Positions 24,019-32,005 of a stretch of 64,000 nt of DNA are shown in pieces. Position 1 is the first letter of the stretch; each line of letters starts with the position of its first letter. Below the pieces are notes generated by a model. It did no database searches. It saw only the letters and a program-made list of their open reading frames with translations, and was not told the origin of the DNA. Origin of the DNA: Spirochaetales bacterium (GTDB taxonomy: Bacteria > Spirochaetota > Spirochaetia > SZUA-6 > RPPD01); contig JAFGGG010000044.1 of NCBI GenBank assembly GCA_016930675.1, positions 1 through 64,000 on the forward strand, read 5' to 3'. Position numbers and translations under genes: made by a program.

Positions 24019-25613
24019 TGAAAAAATATTCATGTTTGGTATTAGTAATTCTTGCATCATTATCACTCATTTTCTCCACCTCCTGCTCCAGGCAGCCCGA
24101 CTACTGGCCCACTGTCGATTGGAAGACCAGCACGCCCGAAGAGCAGGGTATGGATTCCGGTTTATTATTGGATGCTCTGGAACAGATCGAGCTGCTTCAG
24201 TACGATGTTCACAGCCTGCTTGTTATTAAAAACGGCTATCTTGTGATGGAGGTCTATTATTATCCCTATAATAAAGATATTCTCCATGTCATTTATTCCA
24301 GTACCAAAAGCTTTACTTCCACTCTGATCGGAATAGCGATTGACAAAGGGTACATACAAGACGAAAAGCAAAAAGTGCTGGAGTTCTTTCCCGATATGAG
24401 TTTTAAAAACATGGACGAGCAAAAGGAAAATCTGACCATACAGGATTTTTTAACCATGCGCACGGGCCTGGATTGGCCGGAAAACAGCTATTACATGTCC
24501 GATCCCAGAAATCCCTTTTACGGTCTGGAACGCAGCGACAACTGGGTGCAATACATTTTGGACAAAAAGATTACCGTCAACCCCGCCACCCAATTTAATT
24601 ATAACTCAGGAAATTCGCATATTTTAGCGGCTCTATTGGCACAGAGCACAAAGCAGGATGCAGCACAGTTTTCCGAGGACAATCTGTTCAGTCCTTTGGG
24701 GATTTCTGAGTTCAGATGGGCCCGCGACCCGAGCGGTTTCAATATCGGAGGAACGGGACTGTTCCTGCGTCCCAGGGATATGGCCAAACTGGGATATCTG
24801 TTCCTGCACAAAGGCAGGTGGGATAACCGACAGATTGTTTCTTCACAATGGGTGGAAAACGCAACCAAAAAACATGTTGAAGAGGAAAGCAACTCATTCT
24901 TTGATCCGCAGAGTTTTGCCTACGGCTACCAGTGGTGGATCGGTGAAAACGGCGTGTATTCGGCTCAGGGTTACGGGGGCCAGATAATTTTTGTGGTGCC
25001 CGATAAGGATCTCATCATAGTAACCACGGGAAACTATTATCAGAAAGACATTTTCAAAATCATACGCAACAAGATTATCGACGCGGTTAAATCAGACGGC
25101 AAAATTATTCCCGATAAAGACAGTTACAGCGATATGAAGAAGAAGATTGTAAAATACGCAGGCACAGAAAAGCAGAAAGGCTTTGTTCCGGAACAAATAA
25201 AGAAATATCTCAATCACGTATTCGTGTTTAAAGATAACTATAGGGGTTTGAAATCACTCAAATTTATAAGTATTGCTCAGGATGAAATTGAGGTAGAAAT
25301 AACGTATCACAATCAAATAACAAACAATGATATAACCGACACGTATGCGATTGGTCTGGATAATGAATACAGAAGCAATAAAAACTGTTATGATCTTTTC
25401 TTTTTTTCATTTGACAAGGAATATCCGAATAATGTGTTAATGAAGGGCTCATTCAACAGCGACAACAGCATTTCAGTGAAAAGACACACTTTGGGAACAG
25501 CAAGCACCTCTTATCAAACCTGGAGAATAGAGGACAATAAAATGCAAATATATTATAAATATTCGCCTACCGGTTTGGTGGATCTCAGTGTGTACGGTGA
25601 ACTGCAAAAATAA
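24018..25613 (+). CDS. serine hydrolase, class C beta-lactamase/DD-peptidase-like lipoprotein
   Basis: 531 residues. Signal KYSCLVLVILASLSLIFSTSC with lipobox Cys. Catalytic SxxK in YSSTKSFTSTLIG (Ser near 95), the YxN-type element FNYNSGNSHILAALL, and a later GYGGQ (KTG-equivalent) near 320; the domain runs to about 380. A C-terminal region of about 150 residues (DUF-like, beta rich) follows. Family members include penicillin-binding esterases and D-aminopeptidases; lack of a KTG makes true beta-lactamase activity unlikely. A shorter fossil of a paralogue lies at 27116. Confidence 0.87.
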   Translation: MKKYSCLVLVILASLSLIFSTSCSRQPDYWPTVDWKTSTPEEQGMDSGLLLDALEQIELLQYDVHSLLVIKNGYLVMEVYYYPYNKDILHVIYSSTKSFTSTLIGIAIDKGYIQDEKQKVLEFFPDMSFKNMDEQKENLTIQDFLTMRTGLDWPENSYYMSDPRNPFYGLERSDNWVQYILDKKITVNPATQFNYNSGNSHILAALLAQSTKQDAAQFSEDNLFSPLGISEFRWARDPSGFNIGGTGLFLRPRDMAKLGYLFLHKGRWDNRQIVSSQWVENATKKHVEEESNSFFDPQSFAYGYQWWIGENGVYSAQGYGGQIIFVVPDKDLIIVTTGNYYQKDIFKIIRNKIIDAVKSDGKIIPDKDSYSDMKKKIVKYAGTEKQKGFVPEQIKKYLNHVFVFKDNYRGLKSLKFISIAQDEIEVEITYHNQITNNDITDTYAIGLDNEYRSNKNCYDLFFFSFDKEYPNNVLMKGSFNSDNSISVKRHTLGTASTSYQTWRIEDNKMQIYYKYSPTGLVDLSVYGELQK

Positions 25614-25627
25614 CGTAATTCAAACCT

Positions 25628-25663
25628 GGCGGCCGGCAGTATTTATTTTCAATCCCGGCCGCC
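25628..25663. terminator. bidirectional hairpin between convergent genes
   Basis: GGCGGCCGG (25628-25636) pairs perfectly with CCGGCCGCC (25655-25663) over an 18-base loop. No immediate T-run on either side, so it may be a processing/stability hairpin or a weak terminator between the serine hydrolase (plus) and the GH16 gene (minus). Confidence 0.55.
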
Positions 25664-25691
25664 GTCTTCATCCGTCATAAAATAATTTTTA

Positions 25692-26822
25692 CTATGGAAC
25701 CGTAATCGTATGTGAAGTCATGTTGTTCAGGTTTGGATCATAAGTCCAGCCTGTTTTAGTCACATTATTTACAGTAACTGTTACATCTCCGCTTTTTTTT
25801 GTTTTACTGCTATAAAACGTTGCTATTCCGCTGGTTAGGGTTGTTTCATTTATCGTTCCTGTGGTAATTATTCCGCTCCATGAAATATCAACACTCGCCC
25901 CCTCTACCGGAGTACCGTTTTGATCTTTTATTAATACATCTGCATTCACTTGTGTGAGCGGGCCTGATGAACCGGTTGTTAAAAATATATTGTCCACATA
26001 AATTTTAAGATCATTAGGATCAGGAGTAGTGGTAGGCGTGGGAGCAGGTGTGGGAGAGGGGCCGTCATCGGGAGTAAACTTTACCCAATCATAATACGCA
26101 TATAAGGGAACAGTACCATCAAAACGACCCAACCAGCTGTCTACGCCGATACCCGGCCAGAGGTTCATCATTATCCTGGAAGGAGTACCTGGAATATTTG
26201 AGGTCGCTGTATGGACGGCTGTTCCATCCACATACCAGGTGATGGAATCAGCCAGCCACTCAAACGCGTACGTATGATAATTATCCGCAGCGTCAAAACT
26301 CAGGTCGATCATCACTTCATGACCGCCAACACCGTCCGTCCAGTAGTTTATTTGCATGCGCGTGGTGTCCTTGCCTAAAAACTCGATATCAATCTCATCC
26401 CATGGATTGCCGTCCGATGGGCCCGTATACGTAAAGAATGAGGATACAATTCCGATATTCCTGGCCGGTTTCATGCGTACCTCATACAGACCATAATTGC
26501 AAAAATCATTTGTTCTGTACTCTCCGCTCTTATACGGAGGTCGCTTTACCGTATCCTTCTCCAAGGCAAGCCTCATTAGCCCATCCGCAAAAGTAACCTG
26601 CGTGGCCCGCCAGGTACAGTTAAACGGCCTGCCGTTCGACCAGCCGTCCGCCTTATGCCAGACCGTCGTATCATAGCTGTCAAATGGATCTTGCAGCACA
26701 TCCGTTATAGCTCTGGTACCAGTTGGATTGTCACCAGATCCTGCGGGTACCTGACAACTGAAAATAAATAGAGCCAGCAATACGGATACATTGATTAAAA
26801 ATATTTTTATTTTAGCAGACAT
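25692..26822 (-). CDS. glycoside hydrolase family 16 (beta-1,3-1,4-glucanase-like) lipoprotein with Ig-like tail
   Basis: 376 residues. Lipoprotein signal ending LALFIFSCQ. The GH16 domain covers residues about 40-250: YGLYEVRMKPARN (substrate-facing strand), the catalytic signature WDEIDIEFLG (ExDxE: nucleophile, helper and acid/base), YHTYAFEWLADSITWYVDG and IMMNLWPGIGVDSWLG, the pattern of licheninases. A Pro/Thr linker (PSPTPAPTPTTTPDPN) leads to a bacterial Ig-like (Big_1) domain (VNADVLIKDQNGTPVEGASVDI...TGTINETTLTSGIATFYS). Secreted, anchored at the outer surface; degrades mixed-linkage glucans. Confidence 0.92.
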   Translation of the reverse strand: MSAKIKIFLINVSVLLALFIFSCQVPAGSGDNPTGTRAITDVLQDPFDSYDTTVWHKADGWSNGRPFNCTWRATQVTFADGLMRLALEKDTVKRPPYKSGEYRTNDFCNYGLYEVRMKPARNIGIVSSFFTYTGPSDGNPWDEIDIEFLGKDTTRMQINYWTDGVGGHEVMIDLSFDAADNYHTYAFEWLADSITWYVDGTAVHTATSNIPGTPSRIMMNLWPGIGVDSWLGRFDGTVPLYAYYDWVKFTPDDGPSPTPAPTPTTTPDPNDLKIYVDNIFLTTGSSGPLTQVNADVLIKDQNGTPVEGASVDISWSGIITTGTINETTLTSGIATFYSSKTKKSGDVTVTVNNVTKTGWTYDPNLNNMTSHTITVP

Positions 26823-26845
26823 AACATCACTCCTTTTCTTCGGGC

Positions 26846-26881
26846 AGCGGCTTTTTTCTTTACCAGCTGCCGGCAGCCGCT
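26846..26881 (-). promoter_or_regulatory. structured 5' leader before the GH16 gene
   Basis: AGCGGCT (26846-26852) pairs with AGCCGCT (26875-26881), and the tight palindrome GCTGCCGGCAGC (26866-26877) gives a competing inner hairpin. On the minus-strand mRNA this lies directly before the AAAAGGAG ribosome site, so alternative pairings could affect translation. No known riboswitch recognised. Confidence 0.4.
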
Positions 26882-26988
26882 CCCTCTTTATTTTTTCATA
26901 CTTTTCATTGATTACTATTATCGATGTGAAATAAAAATATTTTTTAACTGTATTATAAATACCTCCCCCTTGTCTTTATTTAACAATA

Positions 26989-27031
26989 TGAAACCGATTC
27001 CATACCTTATGAAATCGAATACAATGTATTC
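26989..27031. promoter_or_regulatory. candidate LacI-family operator and adjacent palindrome
   Basis: TGAAACCGATTCCA (26989-27002) fits the cre/LacI-type consensus TGWAANCGNTNWCA at 13 of 14 positions. Fifteen bases on, GAATAC-AAT-GTATTC (27017-27031) is a perfect inverted repeat. Both lie upstream of the GH16 gene (minus) and the hydrolase fossil (plus). Suggestive of sugar control; not proven. Confidence 0.3.
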
Positions 27032-27115
27032 CAATAACAAATAGTAGTTTTTCAAACCTGACACACTTCTGTCATACGTATCATCTATAATACAGAATAA
27101 TTCAAGGGAGGATAC

Positions 27116-27359
27116 ATGATGAAAAAACATAACCATCAAGAATCTACTCGCCATGCGCTCAGGTCTGGACTGGCCGGAATGGACGTCCTCCTATGGCGAC
27201 AGCGGAAATCCCTGTACCGGAATGGAAAGCAGTGCGGAGTGGGCAAAATACGTGCCGAATAAAGACATCATCCACACTCCCGGCACAACTTTCAATTACA
27301 GCTCAGGCGACTCCCGCCTGCAGGTTTCAGATTACGTTTTAAATATTCTATTTGATTAA
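27116..27359 (+). pseudogene. fossil of a second serine hydrolase (internal deletions)
   Basis: A -10 element TATAAT (27086-27091), AAGGGAGG and ATGATGAAAAAA are intact, then the sequence jumps straight to the middle of a class C-type serine hydrolase: from 27129 the frame reads ITIKNLLAMRSGLDWPEW...FNYSSGDS, parallel to LTIQDFLTMRTGLDWPEN...FNYNSGNS in the gene at 24018. The start codon is out of frame with this piece. After SSGDS the homology ends. SxxK and most of the fold are missing. Confidence 0.8.
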
Positions 27360-27387
27360 AACGTGCATTATGATAAACTAAGCTGCA

Positions 27388-27415
27388 TTGTTGCAAGTTG
27401 AGTAAGGCATATACT
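27388..27415 (+). promoter_or_regulatory. candidate promoter of the GH13 gene
   Basis: TTGTTG (27388-27393), 16 bases, TATACT (27410-27415). It lies 40 bases before the GH13 start; GAGTA-N7-TACTC (27400-27416) is a small inverted repeat over the -10. Confidence 0.45.
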
Positions 27416-27454
27416 CACTCACATATTTAAAATAATGAAAAGAGTATTCCCTTG

Positions 27455-28624
27455 ATGATTCAATTCAAACATTCCGTAATCTACCATGTTCTCATCGACA
27501 GGTTCGCGGGGTATACGGACGGTGACTGGCAAAAACCCCTGTTTCTGGGCGGGAACCTGCGCGGAATTATCGATAAATTCAACTACCTTAAGGATCTGGG
27601 CATTTCAGTACTATGGCTGTCGCCCTTCTATAAGACCGGCGCCTATCACGGCTATCATATTACGGACTTCTTATCCGTGGAATCGCACTTCGGTTCAGCG
27701 GATGATCTTAAAGAGCTGATTCAGCTCGCCCACGCAAACAAAATTAAAGTAATCGCTGATTTTGTGCCCAACCACTGCTCCAAGGATCACCCGTTTTTTC
27801 AGGAGGCCCTTTCCGATCCGCGCAATCCCTACAAAAGCTGGTTTGTCTTTAAACGCTGGCCGGACAAGTATCTCTGTTTTATGGATGTAAAAGACCTGCC
27901 CAAACTGAACCTGCTTAATCCTTTGGTCCAGGACTATATGATGACTGCGGCCAGACACTGGCTGGCAATGGGACTGGACGGATTTCGCATCGACCATGTA
28001 GTGGGGCTGCCCCATTCGTTTTTACACAAATTTTCAACCCAGCTGGAAAAGGAGTTCCCTTCCGCGATTTTTATCGGTGAAGCATGGCTGGAGCGGATAC
28101 CGTTTAAACTGCTTAACACTATCCAGATCAAACACAAATATCTGCGTTGGCTCAAAGGGATCAGACAGGAGCGTATACAGCGTGAATATATCAATGTACT
28201 GGACGGAGTGCTTGATTTTAAATTCAGGGAACTGCTTGTTACTCATCTTGTCCAAAAAAACCACAGCCCTCACCTTCCGCGCCCGCTCGGGCGTTTGTTG
28301 AGCAAACATTATAATAATTACCCCGCCCATTATTTTTTACCGACCTTTTTGGACAACCATGATCTGAACCGCTTTTTATTCGAATGCCGTCAGGATAAAG
28401 AAAAACTGAAAGCAGCGGTCAGGTTACAGATGAAAACGGCGCAGCCTGCCGTCATCTACTACGGTACGGAAATCGGGCTTACTCATGAGCGGCCTGTAGA
28501 TCCGAAGCAGGCGTTTTCCGATCTTTACGCGCGAAAGCCCATGCCCTGGGATAATCCCGATACCGGGCTGCACGATTTTTATAAAGCGTGTATTGCACAA
28601 AGAAATGCAAGATTTTCAAAATAA
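27455..28624 (+). CDS. alpha-amylase family (GH13) glycosidase
   Basis: 389 residues. GH13 regions: I DFVPNHCSKDHPFF, II GLDGFRIDHVVGLP (catalytic nucleophile Asp), III AIFIGEAW (acid/base Glu), IV FLDNHDLNRF (transition-state Asp). There is no signal peptide and the protein ends shortly after the barrel, lacking the usual C-terminal beta domain, so it is a compact cytoplasmic member (normal size 450 or more). ATG 27455 is preferred to the TTG three bases upstream; the ribosome site is weak. Likely acts on imported malto-oligosaccharides. Confidence 0.9.
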   Translation: MIQFKHSVIYHVLIDRFAGYTDGDWQKPLFLGGNLRGIIDKFNYLKDLGISVLWLSPFYKTGAYHGYHITDFLSVESHFGSADDLKELIQLAHANKIKVIADFVPNHCSKDHPFFQEALSDPRNPYKSWFVFKRWPDKYLCFMDVKDLPKLNLLNPLVQDYMMTAARHWLAMGLDGFRIDHVVGLPHSFLHKFSTQLEKEFPSAIFIGEAWLERIPFKLLNTIQIKHKYLRWLKGIRQERIQREYINVLDGVLDFKFRELLVTHLVQKNHSPHLPRPLGRLLSKHYNNYPAHYFLPTFLDNHDLNRFLFECRQDKEKLKAAVRLQMKTAQPAVIYYGTEIGLTHERPVDPKQAFSDLYARKPMPWDNPDTGLHDFYKACIAQRNARFSK

Positions 28625-29431
28625 AAGTTGAGGATTCGATCCGCCCACTTGCTGAGTACTGTTATCCAATACTTCCTGGGTGAAAAGCATATTTATAAAC
28701 GGTAAAATATGCGTATAAGACTTTATTTTGGTTATTTCCTGCGCGGTCGCAGTTGTAACCGCGGTTTGATAATTATCGCCAGCTATCCAATTCTCTAAAA
28801 AATATAATGGTGAAAATATCACCAGACTATTTACATTGTTGGCCCCGTTCACCGCGATAATTCCGCCGGCCTCCCACTCATCGATCATCGTACTCCCATG
28901 ACAGCATGTTTGATACAATGCCCTTATCATAATACCTTCGGCTATCAGTACATCGTTAATGTCCGCGGCCGCATAAGGAGCGTCAAAAAAGGAGACATTA
29001 CCGGTTTGCGATCCGTGGAGATTAAAGATGACATCAATTACATAATCCTCAGTATTATAGCTACGCAGGGTATTTAAAAAATTGACACCTGTGGCTTGTT
29101 CATCAGTAAATGAGATAATGTGATCGTAATGGTTGTGAGCGATTGCTGTAAGCTCGGCAATCTGCCAATCCTCAAAATAGGTATCGACAATATCTACAAG
29201 ATCCATTCCATCCATATCATCTGCATCAATCTCCAGGATATCCGAGAAAATCTCCAAACACTCATCGGTAAAGGCAGCAAATGCATCTTCCAATGTTTCC
29301 CCCAAGGAATCATTATTTTCAATTACTATTACCAGTACCTTTTCTTTTCCCCCCTTTTTTGTCCCCAAAGGACATCCTGTAAAAAATAACAACATACAAC
29401 ACAACGAGATCAAAAATATTTTTTTACCCAT
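28616..29431 (-). CDS. lipoprotein with caspase-fold-like His/Cys pattern
   Basis: 271 residues. Lipobox LLFFTGC (Cys 20). The mature part starts with KVLVIVIENNDSLGE (beta strand), has an acidic helical stretch (residues 45-90), then YVIDVIFNLHGSQTG (His 139) and IRALYQTCCHGSTMIDEW (Cys 176/177). A beta strand ending in HG, followed about 35 residues later by a strand ending in CxxG, is the dyad layout of clan CD (caspase-like) peptidases. No exact family is recognised, and a catalytic role is an inference. Its 3' end overlaps the convergent GH13 gene by 9 bases. Confidence 0.6.
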   Translation of the reverse strand: MGKKIFLISLCCMLLFFTGCPLGTKKGGKEKVLVIVIENNDSLGETLEDAFAAFTDECLEIFSDILEIDADDMDGMDLVDIVDTYFEDWQIAELTAIAHNHYDHIISFTDEQATGVNFLNTLRSYNTEDYVIDVIFNLHGSQTGNVSFFDAPYAAADINDVLIAEGIMIRALYQTCCHGSTMIDEWEAGGIIAVNGANNVNSLVIFSPLYFLENWIAGDNYQTAVTTATAQEITKIKSYTHILPFINMLFTQEVLDNSTQQVGGSNPQLLF

Positions 29432-29609
29432 TTCTGACGCCTTTCATAATAAGCGGTATATTGGCAATGAATGCCATTCCCCTTAAAGATGCACGAACAT
29501 TTTTACCATGAAATTTTCAATGTAATAAAATTATAACCCCACATTTTATATTTATCAATCATCCTTTTGGTTTATTACGGGTGAATATTAAGGTTTTTAA
29601 GAAAAATCT

Positions 29610-29630
29610 AAAAAAATGGCCTCTCGGCCA
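29610..29630 (-). terminator. intrinsic terminator (minus strand)
   Basis: Five-base perfect stem TGGCC/GGCCA with a GAGA loop and a seven-T tail. Confidence 0.8.
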
Positions 29631-29716
29631 GCGGGCTGTGGCGCGACAAACACTGCCGCATAAGAAAGCGGCGCACAGCCCGTAAGCGGCGGCCGCCGTA
29701 TTTTAGGCATAAGTGA
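29610..29716 (-). ncRNA. structured RNA candidate ending in an intrinsic terminator
   Basis: On the minus strand a GC-rich segment folds as an outer stem GGGCTGTG/CACAGCCC (29674-29681 with 29633-29640), an inner hairpin GCCGC/GCGGC (29668-29672 with 29655-29659), and a flanking GGCGGCCGCC palindrome. It ends in TGGCC-GAGA-GGCCA (29617-29630) followed by seven T (29610-29616), a textbook terminator. GC content is far above the AT-rich flanks. It could be a small RNA, a leader of the lipoprotein gene 180 bases on, or a dispersed repeat. Confidence 0.5.
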
Positions 29717-29783
29717 TTTTATCTCCTTATAACAAAAAAAGTTATTTCCTTTCTGTATAAATTTGTATATACTATACATATGT

Positions 29784-30122
29784 ATGATTGATGCATATAG
29801 TTTTGGTCAAATTAAAGTTGATGGCAGAACGTATCGTTCCGATGTGATCATCTATCCGGAAAAGATAAACTCCTTCTGGTGGCGAAAGGAAGGACATAAT
29901 CTCGGCTTGGATGACCTTAAAGAGGTTATAGATTACAGACCGGAGATGCTCATTATAGGCCAGGGGAAACTAGGTGTTATGAAAGTAAGACCTGAGGTGC
30001 GCCGACAAATGCTTAAAAAGGGTATCCATCTTTTTATTGCCCGTACCACACAGGCCGTTCAAAAATATAATGAGCTCGCTCATACCAAAAAAGTCGTGGC
30101 GGCTCTGCATCTTACCTGCTAA
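29784..30122 (+). CDS. Mth938-like (DUF498) domain protein
   Basis: 112 residues from ATG 29784. MIDAYSFGQIKVDGRTYRSDVIIYPEKINSFWWRKEGH is the family start; then LKEVIDYRPEMLIIGQGKLGVMKV and THKKVVAALHLTC at the end. Single-domain proteins of this family (AAMDC/NDUFAF3 related) have no agreed biochemical role in bacteria. There is no ribosome site, but a -10-like TATACT (29768-29773) sits about 11 bases before the ATG, so the mRNA may be leaderless. A 12-bp palindrome ATACATATGTAT (29774-29785) covers the start. Confidence 0.85.
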   Translation: MIDAYSFGQIKVDGRTYRSDVIIYPEKINSFWWRKEGHNLGLDDLKEVIDYRPEMLIIGQGKLGVMKVRPEVRRQMLKKGIHLFIARTTQAVQKYNELAHTKKVVAALHLTC

Positions 30123-30140
30123 CATATAACAGGTAGTTTG

Positions 30141-30557
30141 TCAGTCACCGATTATTTTAACGAGCACGCGTTTGCGGCGTTTACCGTCAAATTCTCCATA
30201 AAAAATCTGTTCCCACGGACCGAAATCCAGTTTTCCGTCCGAAACGGCGACTACGACCTCTCGTCCCATGATCGTACGTTTGAGGTGAGCGTCCGCGTTA
30301 TCCTCAAATCCATTGTGCTGATACTGGGAGTACGGTTTTTCCGGAGCCAGTTTTTCCAGCCACTTTTCAAAATCATTGTGCAGACCGCCTTCATCGTCGT
30401 TAATAAATACACTGGCTGTGATATGCATGGCATTACAGAGTAAAAGCCCTTCTTTTATCCCGCTCTCCTCAAGACAGCGGTTTATTTCAGGAGTTATATT
30501 TATAAGCTCACGCCGATTTCTTGTTTGAAACCATAGTTCTTTGCGAAAACTCTTCAT
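30141..30557 (-). CDS. YjbQ/UPF0047 family protein
   Basis: 138 residues from ATG 30557, one base after the stop of the upstream chorismate synthase-like gene. [26 protein letters not shown] is the family start; [27 protein letters not shown] and [48 protein letters not shown] are the fully conserved parts (HxTxxxxxNDxE-like metal site, GxWxxIxxxExDG). Known as secondary thiamine-phosphate synthase activity in E. coli YjbQ, physiological role unclear. An upstream in-frame extension is inside the neighbour and not credible. Confidence 0.93.
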   Translation of the reverse strand: MKSFRKELWFQTRNRRELINITPEINRCLEESGIKEGLLLCNAMHITASVFINDDEGGLHNDFEKWLEKLAPEKPYSQYQHNGFEDNADAHLKRTIMGREVVVAVSDGKLDFGPWEQIFYGEFDGKRRKRVLVKIIGD

Positions 30558-30558
30558 C

Positions 30559-31905
30559 TCACGCCTTCTTTGCCTGTCCGGAAATAATATCCAGCAGCTT
30601 CTGATACCCGTAATGGGCCATGAGATGATCCAGCATAACCAGCGCAGTATAGTTTTCCGCCACAGGCCATATTCGTGCCACAATAGTAGGATCACGCCGG
30701 GTAATGGCTTCAAGCTGTTTATTTTCCAAAGTGTATTTATCGATTGTATGCTGTGCCTTGGCAATCGTGGGAGTGGGTTTCACAGCCAAGCGCGCTATAA
30801 TCTCCTGACCCGTAGCAAGTCCTCCGGTAATTCCGCCGGCATTATTACTGTCAAAAATTACTTTGCCCTTTTCCGTATGCATCCGATCGTTAACTTCATA
30901 ACCGGTCATATCCTTAACGGCGAACCCCGCGCCGACTTCGACGGCTTTGACGGCTCCTATGCCCAGCATGCGGCCCAGCTCCGCGTCAAGCTTGTCAAAA
31001 ACCGGTTCGCCCAGACCCGCGGGCACACCCAGCACTTTGATTTCAACAATACCGCCGCTGGAATCTCCGTCTGCCGATACCTTAAGCACCGCATCTACCA
31101 TGGCCTTGGCAGCATCAAGATCAGGGCAGTTGAGTATGGGATTGATATCATATTTTTCCGAGATCAACTCAGGTTTGAACTCGGGTGCTTTTGCTCTGAT
31201 TTGATCGATTTCCTTTTCAATCTCGGCGAAGATACGCATTTTTTCCAGAAAACGCATATCTTCATGAATGCGTTTTTTATCGTATACTTCAATATAGAAC
31301 GGATCGTAATCGCGGCGCATTTTCTTAAAAGAATTACAGCGTTTTAAGGCAATCGCGCTGTCCACCTGACCGGCTTTCACACCCGCGGCTTCTTTTACAT
31401 ACGAAAACACCTCAATACCGCACAGCTTTAAGATCTTTTTTGCTACGTACCCCGCCGCCACAATAGTGTTTGTATATCTCCCGCTGAATATACCGGCACC
31501 GATCGCGTCGTCAGCCGGACCGTATTTCATGAATGACGCGTACGAAGCGTGACCCGGCCGCGGTGTTCTGTTGGTGTCCTGATACTGCTTGATATGAATA
31601 AAATGCCTGTCCAGATTCGGTATCAAAATCACCAGCGGAGTTCCGTTTGTATGATTCTTGTTACCCGCGTTCTCAACCGTATCGGCCGCGTTCACCCCGC
31701 AATAGATAACCGGCAGATCCGGTTCCTTGCGCGGAGAAGAAAGTTCATCGGCCCCCGGTTTTCTCAATAAAAGATCACCGTAGATTTCCTGTTCCGTTAT
31801 AAGCATACCCGCAGGCACACCCTGCAGTGTAGCGGATAAACCCTCCTGATACGAACCGCCGGCAACGGTAACCTGGAAATTTCTTCCCAAATGACATCCG
31901 ATCAT
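30559..31905 (-). CDS. chorismate synthase-family protein, divergent
   Basis: 448 residues versus 350-400 for typical AroC. Homology is clear in [17 protein letters not shown] (RxxGRxSARPGHAD region, HAS instead of HAD), [68 protein letters not shown] and [17 protein letters not shown] with RRDPTIVAR near the end. But the N-terminal signature GESHG is here GGSYQ, so the first catalytic histidine is Tyr. There is also an insertion between residues 45 and 100. It normally makes chorismate from EPSP with reduced FMN; activity of this one is doubtful. In an operon with yjbQ. Confidence 0.85.
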   Translation of the reverse strand: MIGCHLGRNFQVTVAGGSYQEGLSATLQGVPAGMLITEQEIYGDLLLRKPGADELSSPRKEPDLPVIYCGVNAADTVENAGNKNHTNGTPLVILIPNLDRHFIHIKQYQDTNRTPRPGHASYASFMKYGPADDAIGAGIFSGRYTNTIVAAGYVAKKILKLCGIEVFSYVKEAAGVKAGQVDSAIALKRCNSFKKMRRDYDPFYIEVYDKKRIHEDMRFLEKMRIFAEIEKEIDQIRAKAPEFKPELISEKYDINPILNCPDLDAAKAMVDAVLKVSADGDSSGGIVEIKVLGVPAGLGEPVFDKLDAELGRMLGIGAVKAVEVGAGFAVKDMTGYEVNDRMHTEKGKVIFDSNNAGGITGGLATGQEIIARLAVKPTPTIAKAQHTIDKYTLENKQLEAITRRDPTIVARIWPVAENYTALVMLDHLMAHYGYQKLLDIISGQAKKA

Positions 31906-32005
31906 GTGTTGATACTCCTTATCATAGAATTACGGTTTACCGCAAAAAAAAATATTATTATAATAGCACAACCTACTTTTATGCCAAAAAAATGTCAAGT
32001 GCACC

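Noticed and set aside
29633..29681. Integron attC-like site
   Set aside because: It folds well but lacks the RYYYAAC/GTTRRRY boxes and there is no integrase or cassette array.
30541..31347. Plus-strand open frame of about 268 codons
   Set aside because: Exact antisense of the well-supported chorismate synthase-like gene.
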